DNA of 64,000 nucleotides from Anaerosacchariphilus polymeriproducens. Its GTDB lineage: Bacteria; Bacillota; Clostridia; Lachnospirales; Lachnospiraceae. The stretch is taken from the NCBI RefSeq assembly GCF_003363435.1, contig NZ_QRCT01000051.1, forward strand, positions 62,001 to 126,000. The letters are read 5' to 3'. Shown piece after piece: positions 13,144-21,382 of this stretch. Each line of letters opens with the position of its first letter. The stretch's first letter is position 1. The position numbers and the translations under genes were made by a program. A model generated the notes under the pieces. That model made no database searches. It had not been told where the DNA came from and worked only from the letters and a program-made list of their open reading frames with translations.

Positions 13144-13587
13144 CTATCTTCCCCAATAAGTCCTAGCTTCTATATTCTCAAAAAGTCGTGGCCTATAATA
13201 TGGTGATTCAGCCTTCGTACAATTTATTGCCCATTGTCTTCCACTTGAAGTACGTACTTTCCCACTTATATTTTCTATTCTGGCATTTGTATAGTGAATT
13301 GTATTCACCCAAATTGTTTCACCATAGGCAGCATAACATGTTTTTCCGTTTATCTTATCTTTTATTCTACATCCACTATGATAATTAGGTTTTGAAGTAG
13401 AACAGATTTTTACTGTGTTTTGTTTTGTGTTTTGTTTTGTGTTTGCAGTCCAATACCCCTGAGACTCGCTCCATCCTCCATATGCATTTCCTACTTCCGC
13501 ATCATTTGCAAGTGTTGGAACTGAGCTTACTAAAGCTAAGGCTCCACAAATTGTAATAATTGGTATCATTTTTTTAAATTTAATCAT
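13144..13587 (-). CDS. Secreted four-cysteine protein, possible bacteriocin-like effector
   Basis: 147 aa, with a signal peptide (lysines, then IIPIITICGALALVSSVPTLA, cleavage probably after ALA-type site near residue 27). The mature part begins NDAEVGNAYGGW, carries a tandem NTKQ repeat (residues about 49-58), four cysteines in mature sequence and an aromatic, His/Tyr-rich middle, and ends TYWGR. A strong AAAGGAGGAG site precedes the ATG. I do not recognise a named family. The layout (small secreted Gly/Trp-rich protein, attenuator, dedicated MacB-like ABC system) recalls lactococcin 972-type loci, but the match is by architecture, not sequence. Confidence 0.7.
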   Translation of the reverse strand: MIKFKKMIPIITICGALALVSSVPTLANDAEVGNAYGGWSESQGYWTANTKQNTKQNTVKICSTSKPNYHSGCRIKDKINGKTCYAAYGETIWVNTIHYTNARIENISGKVRTSSGRQWAINCTKAESPYYRPRLFENIEARTYWGR

Positions 13588-13629
13588 GTTACTCCTCCTT
13601 TTCTATTATTACATTACAATAATTATTAT

Positions 13630-13658
13630 AATATAAGTATAAGTAGGGTTTTTGTTAA
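13630..13658 (-). promoter_or_regulatory. Candidate promoter of the secreted-protein/ABC cassette
   Basis: Minus-strand TTAACA (13658-13653), 17-base spacer, TATATT (13635-13630), about 43 bases before the ATG. The region is very AT-rich, which weakens the call. Confidence 0.5.
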
Positions 13659-13787
13659 ATATTGTAAATAAAGTTTTAAGTAATTGAAAAAGATTCCGGT
13701 AAAATATATGGGAGTCTTTAGGAAAGGTTGCAGCCAATAGTCTGATCGATAAATAGTTGTTTTACTATTTCTATTTTTGAGAATACT

Positions 13788-13819
13788 AAAAAAGGTACTT
13801 GTCAAATCAAGTACCCTTT
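13788..13819 (-). terminator. Terminator of toxin mRNA, module 1
   Basis: Minus strand: GGGTACTT, 8-base loop, AAGTACC, then six T. It overlaps the antisense promoter on the other strand. The second module has GGATACTT/AAGTATCC here, a compensatory change that keeps the stem, which supports function. Confidence 0.75.
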
Positions 13820-13827
13820 GATATAAT
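13799..13827 (+). promoter_or_regulatory. Promoter of antitoxin RNA, module 1
   Basis: TTGTCA (13799-13804), 17-base spacer, TATAAT (13822-13827) on the plus strand, pointing into the 3' end of the toxin gene. The second module keeps the same spacing. Confidence 0.8.
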
Positions 13828-13833
13828 CAAGTT

Positions 13834-13921
13834 AAGAAAAGGATATCTATGTTGTAGATATGCCCTATGTTTTCAAAAATAAGTATTCTGAACTTTCCAG
13901 GTAGAGGATACTTATTTTTTT
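13834..13921 (+). ncRNA. Antisense antitoxin RNA of type I toxin module 1
   Basis: Predicted RNA of about 88 nt from the promoter at 13799-13827 to an intrinsic terminator (AAATAAGTAT at 13877-13886 with ATACTTATTT at 13908-13917, then T-run). It is complementary to the 3' part of the toxin coding region and its 3'UTR, the arrangement known for TxpA/RatA and BsrG/SR4 of Bacillus subtilis. Ends are predicted, not measured. Confidence 0.75.
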
Positions 13922-14026
13922 TGTGTATAATTTAATTATTTCTAAAAATAGGGCGATAAGTCCAACTATAAAGCTGCCAAATGCAAATAGTACCATGCAT
14001 AATGTTAATCCTTCAAGTGTCGTCAT
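13865..14026 (-). CDS. Holin-like type I toxin, module 1 (C-terminally extended by A8 tract)
   Basis: Small membrane toxin of 53 codons. The start at 14026 follows AAAGGGGGCGG, the unusual ribosome-binding site typical of the putative holin-like toxin family (Hol_Tox/TxpA-like). Residues 1-37 are MTTLEGLTLC, a single hydrophobic span and a KK end. In module 2 the frame stops after KK at an A7TAA; here the run is eight A, so the stop is lost and translation continues through the antisense terminator stem to 13865. Toxicity would come from insertion in the cytoplasmic membrane. Either this copy is altered or slippage makes both forms. Confidence 0.75.
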   Translation of the reverse strand: MTTLEGLTLCMVLFAFGSFIVGLIALFLEIIKLYTKKISILYLESSEYLFLKT

Positions 14027-14105
14027 CGGCACCGCCCCCTTTCTCTTTAGATTGAGGGCAACTACACAATAAATATCCTCGTTCATTTCTTAACTTGATA
14101 AAAAA

Positions 14106-14133
14106 ATTATATCATATAATAAATATGATTCAA
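14106..14133 (-). promoter_or_regulatory. Promoter of toxin mRNA, module 1
   Basis: Minus-strand TTGAAT (14133-14128), 16-base spacer, TATAAT (14111-14106); predicted start near 14099. The hexamers and spacing are the same in module 2. Confidence 0.75.
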
Positions 14134-14220
14134 CATGTTTTTTAACGGTTATGCTAAACATCTTTTGAGAATATCATATTGTAAATATAATTCAACTTTA
14201 CTTCCCCAGAAAATCTTATA

Positions 14221-14270
14221 TCTGGAAATCCCATTTGTACGAGTACTAGCTCAAGGTTGGGATTTCCAGA
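14221..14270. repeat. Perfect 13-bp inverted repeat with 24-base loop
   Basis: TCTGGAAATCCCA (14221-14233) and its exact complement (14258-14270). It lies 81 bases past the end of the pilus operon. There is no clean T-run on either side, so it is either a weak operon terminator or a structured element of unknown role. The rest of 14134-14350 shows nothing else. Confidence 0.6.
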
Positions 14271-14350
14271 CATATTTTAGCCTCCAGTGACAGAATTTAG
14301 ATTCCTCTAATACATGAAATAAAGAGAAAACAGATAGGTTACTTGCAAGG

Positions 14351-17300
14351 TTAATCTAGTTCAAATAATTGTGTCTTTACTAGGCTCAATACTCCATAGC
14401 CTTTCATATTCTTTTGTTTTCCATAATAATTAAAGGAACTGGTTGTTTCAATATATAGATTAACTTCATCTTTTCCCTTTAAGTATTGGGCTGCGTTGGG
14501 TACCGTGATTTTATAAACTCCATTACTGGTCAATCCATTATTGGCTACTTCCTGGCTTCCGTCACTATTATAAGTTTTCAAATCCAGCTTTGTAGCTTTT
14601 ACACTGCCTTCTACGATAGACTCGCTTCCATTTTCATCTCCTACATAATAATCAACACTAATGGTCTTTTGTGTGGAAATAATGTTACTATCGGAAACTG
14701 TAAAATAAATGTCAATATCTTTATCTAGACTTACTTCTTCGTTCTCAACTGCCATGCTTTCATCAAAGGTCAAATATTCGTATTTTTTTGCTGCTGATGT
14801 AATATCACCTGATTCAAGTACTGTGACATTTGGATTCTTGGCACTGGATTTGTAGGAAGCTATCATAGTATTAATGAAGAGCTTCATCTCATCTTCTTTA
14901 TTTACGGTGGAATGTCCAACACCGGAATACATGACATTTCCTTTACTGTAAATGTAATAATTATTTCTTACATCATTTTCTGTTACTGTATAAGGATTGT
15001 TCGTTTTTTTCCCACTTCCGTCTACTACATCCGACAAGCAGTACCAAACAACAATATCTCCTTTTCCATCCTTATCTGCATCACTTTCCAAGTCAAGCTG
15101 ATAATACTGATAATGAGTCGTCGATACTATGAATTTATCAGGAATCTTAAATGGATATGAGGTAATCTGTCCATCGTTTACTTTTGTAACATTGATATTA
15201 TTATAAGCACCATTTCCAGAACCTGCGGCTCCAATATTAGAACTTGAATTTAAGTTCATATATGTATTTAATGCCGAAATACGTTTTCCATTTAATAAAT
15301 GATCACAATAACCCTGGGTTTCAGGATAAGTCTTAGAGCGATTGGAACCTGCCACATATGCCAAATCATTTCCTGAATCTAATAGCCCTGCTGCTGCATA
15401 TTGTGATGAAGTCAGCATATCCCCTTCCTTTAAAACGTTATTGCTGCTGATTCCATATCGGTCCATACCTACTACATCACGTATGATTGTATTGATATTA
15501 TAGCCCCAATAAGCAACCCAGCTTTTTAAATTTGCTACAGATGCGTTTTTTTCACCTGAATCTGCGTAAAATAAATCGGACTTTGTATTGATAAAAGAGG
15601 CGGTATCATGAGTAAACAGTACGCTTCGACCGCTCTCTATGAAACTAAGTATTCCATCAACCGGTCCTTTATTCAAACCTCCCGACGATTTATTGGTATT
15701 ATCAATCTCCGCATAAACATCTGCAAATCCTAGAATCAGCATATTGTAATCATCTAAATAATCAATTCCCTGCTGCGCCTTTTGATTATACGCTTGTACG
15801 AACTTATCAGACGGTATTGTTGTAATATCGAGTTTAAAATCATTTAACTGTGTCAAAAGATTTTGGAATGCCGTATTAGTGGAAAGATCAAAATTGTTTG
15901 CCTGCCATCCTGTACAAGTGGAACTTTGTTTAATTTGTAATATTTTTATCGTTTCTTTTTCTTCATCCACAGATTTACTTATAACTGAATAATCCGTTTT
16001 GGAAGTTCTGATATAATTATTATCAACTTGAGAAATTTCTATTTTCCAAGGTATGGTTCCTACATAACTAGAGGGCATTTCTTTAAACATAGTATAAACC
16101 TGTTTCGATTTTAACTGATACCTTCCTTCATTGTCTTTTGATGGCTGGGCTCCACTGGCATTGATAATATAAAAATCTGTCTGTTTCTCACCAGTAGCAT
16201 ATTTACCATCTGCATTTGCATCAAGATAAAGGTTTGCAAAATAGTTGGTATCATGATTAAGTTCTACCGAACTGTCTATCATAAACTCATATTTTAAATA
16301 ATAACGTCCATTCTGTATGGTAACTCCCGGATCTGTCTGGAAGGACAAAGTAAGTTTTGGCATATTGACATAATAGGAGAATACACTGGAATTTATGATT
16401 TCTTTTTCACTGATCACATTCTCCGCTCCACTTGTAAATGTTTCATTTACTAACTCATACATATAAGAAGAATTGTCGATTTTCTGCGTGTTTACCCCTG
16501 TTCTATCTCCACTTTTATTATAGGTATAAAAATCATTCGCCAATACGACCGCATATTTCGCTTTCACATAATCCAAAACTTCATTCATTTTTTCTTGATT
16601 GATGTCATTTCCACTGTAGCGATATACACCTACATCGTTTAATTTTACATTCTGATACTTATTGGTTTTATGATTGTAAAAATTATTTACTGTTAAATTT
16701 TTTCCAAATAAATAGGTTCCGCCTCTTTGGGAAGCATAGAGATAATTGTTTCGTGAAGAACCTACATAATCTCGATTCAGCATACCGGCAATCGTTGGTT
16801 CACAAATCACTCTGTCTCCGGTATGAGTATAAATCAAGCCATTCATTGAAGTATCATTATAAACAGTCTGACCTGCTGCATTGGTATTCATCCACTTGGT
16901 ATTTAGTCCGAAATAAATCATATCGTAATCTGTATTCAAATCATTAATCTTTCCAATAAATTCTGCTGAAGACATTGAATCAATCTTAATCTCCACTCCA
17001 TCCATATTTAAGGATTTCGTCCATTGCGTTATTTTATCCGTAAGATCTGTAGCCGTTGTAGGCTGTACCTCTAAAATCCGCAATATAGATTTTTTCACAA
17101 TCTGTCTTGCATTTCTATGATTTAATATATACTGGACTGCAGTACACTTTGAGATATCTGTCGGAAGTTGATTGCTCTTATCTCTTAATGTATTTTCACT
17201 TTTAATTAATTCTAGTACCGGAGCAAAACCTGCCTGAACGACTGACTCTTCAAATGGCTTGGTGAAATCTAAAGCAACTAGTTCCTGATTTGCAATACTG

Positions 17301-18802
17301 TAAATATTATCCTTTGCAAAATTATTAGCAGAACCTGTTTGGATTCCCTGAATCAACTCACTCCAGCGCGCTGAAGTCGGTTCTTCTGTCGTTGAATGAA
17401 ATTCTAAATCAAAGAAATCTGCGATATCATCCTGCATTGCCAAAATCATCAGCTTGCACATATATGAATTTTTTATCTCTGTTTCGCTGGCACCACTAAT
17501 ACTGCTATAATCTATGATACAGGGAAGTTTTTCTCCTGCCAGGAAAGAAAAAATTGTGTATGCTTGAGACCATGTTATGTCACTAGCACCTTTCCCGTAA
17601 GTAACCGTTGAATTCTCTGGAGTATTTCCACAAATATAAACTAAGTCGTACACTGCCAGTTGATTTGCCGAATATGCAGCTAATTCTGCCGGTGTAACGG
17701 TAGTCACGTTAATATTAAAATTATCATATTCCGTCTCTTCCATGGCAAATACATGCTTTTTAAACCAATTATTATTGGTAAAACCACCTTTGTAATAAAC
17801 TGCTCCGCAAATCACTTCTGTTTCAGGATCGGATTCATTTTGAACAAATTTGTAATCTCCGGTTTCTGGTGTATATTGATAACTTTCCACAGAACTCTTT
17901 TTATAATTGCCTCCTGCTGCCTGCTTATAAGGTTCCTCGCTTTTTAATACTGCATAATAATCTGTTCCTGCAGGGTTGCTGGTTCCATCAATCGAAAAAG
18001 CATAATCTGAAACATAATAATAAGTGATACCGGTCTGTGGTTCTTCAATCATAACAAAACCTTTGGTCAAATCACCGGGATCAACCGGTAGATAAGAACC
18101 CAAAGCACGATTTTCATTTGAAATAGGAGTACCCAAATCTATCGCCTGTTGTTCTGTCAAAAAGGTAACTTCATAATATGCCGATTCGGATTCGGGCATA
18201 TAGGTAAAGCTGTCTATCTGTTCCAGATAATCTCCGGTTCCCCTTGCTACAGGCTCATAGACTGCATTAACTTTGGTGTAATCTCCCTTTTCACCTGCAG
18301 TGCATGCTTCATAATGACCTTTCATATTTACGGTCTCATATTTCCCATCAGGAAAATTAATTTTTTTCCATGAAGCGATCTCGTTCTCTGCCGGAAAATA
18401 ATTTTCTTGATATGTTTCAAAAAATAGCGGATAGTTGTTTTTTTCCGTAGCATTTTCTGTTATAAGGCTCTGCATTTTCGTTTTTATATCTTGTACATAT
18501 TGAAGTCTGTTCGCTTGTGTGTTGGAAGCCATATTGGTTATTGCATCTTCAAATCGGTCTGTTAAATAATAAGGTTCCTGCCCTTTCACATAATATCCGA
18601 TTTCTCCTTTTGCTCCATCCGGTACAATTTCTAAAATACGGAAGTCTTCGGCTCCTGTGGATTTGTCTGCTACGATACGCTCTACCCCCGGGAGCAGAGC
18701 ATCTGCTCCCCAAACAGATAAATGAAAAACCAATATTCCACCTATCAGAACTGCTACCATAGCAAGGCAGCCTATTTTAAATGACTTTTTTCTCTTTTTC
18801 AT
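14351..18802 (-). CDS. Large secreted DUF5057-type protein, candidate pilus-tip protein
   Basis: 1483 aa. The start at 18802 (MKKRKKSFKIG) follows GGAGGAATACGT; the open frame begins 15 codons earlier without a site. A signal peptide (residues about 9-34) is followed by a long extracellular protein without a membrane anchor. Two segments resemble the glutaminase/ThuA-like fold of DUF5057 proteins (ILGFADVY and GRSVLFTHDTASF near residues 1040-1095). The last ~150 residues look like beta domains. It overlaps nothing and follows the PilW-like gene by 19 bases, the position PilY1 has after minor pilins in Pseudomonas. A tip adhesin role is inferred. The DUF label is from memory of the family pattern. 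Confidence 0.7.
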   Translation of the reverse strand: MKKRKKSFKIGCLAMVAVLIGGILVFHLSVWGADALLPGVERIVADKSTGAEDFRILEIVPDGAKGEIGYYVKGQEPYYLTDRFEDAITNMASNTQANRLQYVQDIKTKMQSLITENATEKNNYPLFFETYQENYFPAENEIASWKKINFPDGKYETVNMKGHYEACTAGEKGDYTKVNAVYEPVARGTGDYLEQIDSFTYMPESESAYYEVTFLTEQQAIDLGTPISNENRALGSYLPVDPGDLTKGFVMIEEPQTGITYYYVSDYAFSIDGTSNPAGTDYYAVLKSEEPYKQAAGGNYKKSSVESYQYTPETGDYKFVQNESDPETEVICGAVYYKGGFTNNNWFKKHVFAMEETEYDNFNINVTTVTPAELAAYSANQLAVYDLVYICGNTPENSTVTYGKGASDITWSQAYTIFSFLAGEKLPCIIDYSSISGASETEIKNSYMCKLMILAMQDDIADFFDLEFHSTTEEPTSARWSELIQGIQTGSANNFAKDNIYSIANQELVALDFTKPFEESVVQAGFAPVLELIKSENTLRDKSNQLPTDISKCTAVQYILNHRNARQIVKKSILRILEVQPTTATDLTDKITQWTKSLNMDGVEIKIDSMSSAEFIGKINDLNTDYDMIYFGLNTKWMNTNAAGQTVYNDTSMNGLIYTHTGDRVICEPTIAGMLNRDYVGSSRNNYLYASQRGGTYLFGKNLTVNNFYNHKTNKYQNVKLNDVGVYRYSGNDINQEKMNEVLDYVKAKYAVVLANDFYTYNKSGDRTGVNTQKIDNSSYMYELVNETFTSGAENVISEKEIINSSVFSYYVNMPKLTLSFQTDPGVTIQNGRYYLKYEFMIDSSVELNHDTNYFANLYLDANADGKYATGEKQTDFYIINASGAQPSKDNEGRYQLKSKQVYTMFKEMPSSYVGTIPWKIEISQVDNNYIRTSKTDYSVISKSVDEEKETIKILQIKQSSTCTGWQANNFDLSTNTAFQNLLTQLNDFKLDITTIPSDKFVQAYNQKAQQGIDYLDDYNMLILGFADVYAEIDNTNKSSGGLNKGPVDGILSFIESGRSVLFTHDTASFINTKSDLFYADSGEKNASVANLKSWVAYWGYNINTIIRDVVGMDRYGISSNNVLKEGDMLTSSQYAAAGLLDSGNDLAYVAGSNRSKTYPETQGYCDHLLNGKRISALNTYMNLNSSSNIGAAGSGNGAYNNINVTKVNDGQITSYPFKIPDKFIVSTTHYQYYQLDLESDADKDGKGDIVVWYCLSDVVDGSGKKTNNPYTVTENDVRNNYYIYSKGNVMYSGVGHSTVNKEDEMKLFINTMIASYKSSAKNPNVTVLESGDITSAAKKYEYLTFDESMAVENEEVSLDKDIDIYFTVSDSNIISTQKTISVDYYVGDENGSESIVEGSVKATKLDLKTYNSDGSQEVANNGLTSNGVYKITVPNAAQYLKGKDEVNLYIETTSSFNYYGKQKNMKGYGVLSLVKTQLFELD

Positions 18803-18821
18803 ACGTATTCCTCCAGGTACA

Positions 18822-20852
18822 TTAATTTTGATACCACTTATATCCACTCAATGTATATTGGTTCCCTTCAATCGTAACTCTCCAGTTCTTCTTTGATCCT
18901 GATGTATAGGATTTATAATTGTAAACAATTCCGGAGGCATCTGTATATGTCAACTGTGTACTTCCGGATGTATAACCATCTAACTCTGAAGCATATGGCG
19001 CATAATAACCGGTCGTATTATTTTTCTTATCATATACATTAGAGATTCTTGGAATAATATAAATCGATGACTTGTAATTCGTATAAGTCTTCAATTTAGC
19101 TGTTAAAGTGATATTACCGGAACCTGCACTGCTTAATAAATTAATGGTTGTTGAAGGATTTGTAGTATCCATAACAATTAACTTGGTATCGGAAGATTCC
19201 CATAAAACTGCCTGATTCAAAACTCCGGTAACTTTACATCCTATAGATGCTGTCTTTCCTTTCACCAAGTTAATACTCGTATTCACAGTCGTTGGTTTTA
19301 CGATACTGATTCCTACTTTTGGAACCACATAAGCCAATTCCGGAGCATACACTTTCTGTCCTGTCTTTTCATCTTCTACATAAGCTCTGACAATAAAATC
19401 ATATTTCTTATCATATCTTACTGTCTGATCGTTTGGAATTTCTACCGTTCCACTGTCTGATACTCCCAGATCAATATTGGAACTTCCTTCCCCATTCCAA
19501 ATGGATTCCCACTTAATCTTCGCATATTCGTCAACTTTACCATTCGTCAGATAGACCTTTGCATTAAATTTCAAATTCTCTCCACGATATACAATCGAAG
19601 AATCTGAATTGTCTATCGGCGTCCCTACTCTGACAAGTTCTACATGGTCAACCGGATTCTTACTTAATTGATAAAGTAACTTCTCAGATTCTTTATTATA
19701 TTGAGTTGCTCTTGCAGTAATAGCCACTTCTGAATTCAACGGAAGCGTTTCTGCCATGGAAATTTCCACTGTATATTTCCGATAATTGGCACCATCTTCT
19801 GTCTTGATGACACTAATATTCACTCCTTCTGTCTTAATCCAGTCAACGGCATAATCAGATTTATCCAGATAGCTTCCATATAAATAAGCAACTGCTGTAT
19901 ACTTTCTATAATTGATTTCGCTCTCTTTTGCTAACGTAATTTTATCAAAATACTTCGTTTGTATGGTAGCAGCTCCTGAAACTGCCGGATTTGCAACAGA
20001 GGTCGCATAGACACGGATACCTGCTGATTTTTCATTCGGCCCCAGTGTAATCGTTCCAGTATTGATATCAATACTGGTAGCGGAATCTGTCTTAGTAGAA
20101 TCGTCCAAAGACCACGTTACATCCTGACTTGGGAAATTAGCACCCGATACTCTGGCTGAAAAAGTATAAGTAGAGCCCTGTAATACGGTGACACTGGATT
20201 TGTTGACCACGACTTTATTTACGGTCGTAAAGGTTGGTCCACTATTATTAAAAACTTCGTCTCCTTCTTTGTTGACTAATATATCGTTTCTTAATTTTAT
20301 TTTATATTCGCTGCTGTATGTCTTTTGATTTAACTCAAAATCTAAACGGATCTTTACAAATTTATCAGATGACGCTTTGGTAATATCTGCCTGAAAATTC
20401 GCTACATAATTAGCCATTAAATATTTCGGATCATCTACAATGGAGCCACCCAGAGTATAAATACATTTCGAATAATAAAGTTTTTTCTCAGAAGCATTCC
20501 AAGTTATTATGTATGCAATATTATTTCCTTCTTCCTGGCTATACACATAGAACTTCTTAATTGTATCAGAAGCAACACTTACTGGGCCGGTCGTGATATC
20601 CGAATCTTTATCACTTAGTCCTGCACTTGTCCCTACTTTATAACCAATTCCTTTGGAAGCATCTACAATTAATTCTTGAAGCTGATTTCCTGCTAATTGT
20701 GCTTCATATTGCATATTTGATTCTGAAGTACCTCCTTTATAATTATTTGAACCTGTTATTATAAACCCTAATATGGCACTTCCAACAATAGCGAGTATTG
20801 CTACCGTCACAACAACTTCGACTAAAGACAGCCCTTTATTATTTCTATTCAT
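18822..20852 (-). CDS. Minor prepilin, PilW/PilJ-like, with Ig-like domains
   Basis: 676 aa. The N-terminus has a type III prepilin signal: MNRNNKG then LSLVEVVVTVAILAIVG, with cleavage after Gly7 and Glu at +5 of the mature protein. The helix is followed by a pilin-like head to about residue 200, then Big/Ig-like beta domains (VVNKSSVTVLQGSTYTFSA, later TSINLVKGKTASIGC). It is unusually long for a minor pilin, which fits a priming or tip subunit with adhesive extension. It lies 16 bases after the GspH-like gene. Confidence 0.85.
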   Translation of the reverse strand: MNRNNKGLSLVEVVVTVAILAIVGSAILGFIITGSNNYKGGTSESNMQYEAQLAGNQLQELIVDASKGIGYKVGTSAGLSDKDSDITTGPVSVASDTIKKFYVYSQEEGNNIAYIITWNASEKKLYYSKCIYTLGGSIVDDPKYLMANYVANFQADITKASSDKFVKIRLDFELNQKTYSSEYKIKLRNDILVNKEGDEVFNNSGPTFTTVNKVVVNKSSVTVLQGSTYTFSARVSGANFPSQDVTWSLDDSTKTDSATSIDINTGTITLGPNEKSAGIRVYATSVANPAVSGAATIQTKYFDKITLAKESEINYRKYTAVAYLYGSYLDKSDYAVDWIKTEGVNISVIKTEDGANYRKYTVEISMAETLPLNSEVAITARATQYNKESEKLLYQLSKNPVDHVELVRVGTPIDNSDSSIVYRGENLKFNAKVYLTNGKVDEYAKIKWESIWNGEGSSNIDLGVSDSGTVEIPNDQTVRYDKKYDFIVRAYVEDEKTGQKVYAPELAYVVPKVGISIVKPTTVNTSINLVKGKTASIGCKVTGVLNQAVLWESSDTKLIVMDTTNPSTTINLLSSAGSGNITLTAKLKTYTNYKSSIYIIPRISNVYDKKNNTTGYYAPYASELDGYTSGSTQLTYTDASGIVYNYKSYTSGSKKNWRVTIEGNQYTLSGYKWYQN

Positions 20853-20868
20853 AACTCGTATCTTACTC

Positions 20869-21366
20869 CTATTCTATGTAATGTTTCCCTGTTTCCGGTA
20901 TCAACACAATTGTTTTGGTCGTTGAATTCTGAGTTATCGATATTTTGGAACAAAATACCGGTTGTCCAAGAGCATCTGTTCCGATAGAATTGAAAATACC
21001 CGATCCACGTTTAAAGGAAAATTTTATACTGGTTCCATTCGTCATTGTAGACTCCGTTGCTGATGCTCCGGAACCTGTTGTATAAAGAATCGTCAAAGAA
21101 GATTTCCCTATCTTTTCTTTGGCATATCCTGAAATTTCCATATAGTAATCGCCTGATGCATCCCGGCTAAATTCTAGCTGACCATTCTCCTTACTTAAAC
21201 AAACAGTTTTGGTCAACTTCAATCCACTATCCAGTTTGCTGGCACATTTCTTGGCATCAGCCCCGCTTAACAATCCGATTCCTATATAAGCACCGGAACC
21301 TACAATCACAATGATTGCCAACGTAACTACCAACTCAATAAGGGAATAACCTCTGTTATCTTTCAT
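20869..21366 (-). CDS. Minor prepilin, GspH/FimU-like
   Basis: 165 aa. The start at 21366 (MKDNRGYSLIELVV) follows GGGAGGAG; an upstream extension of 34 codons lies inside the preceding gene and is not used. Cleavage after Gly6 leaves a mature N-terminus YSLIELV with Glu5. The head is small and beta-rich (GLKLTKTVCLSKENGQLEF, SIKFSFKRGSG) like the GspH/FimU fold. It sits 16 bases after the PilX-like gene. Confidence 0.85.
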   Translation of the reverse strand: MKDNRGYSLIELVVTLAIIVIVGSGAYIGIGLLSGADAKKCASKLDSGLKLTKTVCLSKENGQLEFSRDASGDYYMEISGYAKEKIGKSSLTILYTTGSGASATESTMTNGTSIKFSFKRGSGIFNSIGTDALGQPVFCSKISITQNSTTKTIVLIPETGKHYIE

Positions 21367-21382
21367 TAGCTCTCCTCCCCTA

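Noticed and set aside
13401-13445. Tandem repeat in the secreted-protein gene as a possible CRISPR or phase-variable tract
   Set aside because: It is a short in-frame NTKQ repeat of 12-base units; there are no spacers, and changes by whole units keep the frame.
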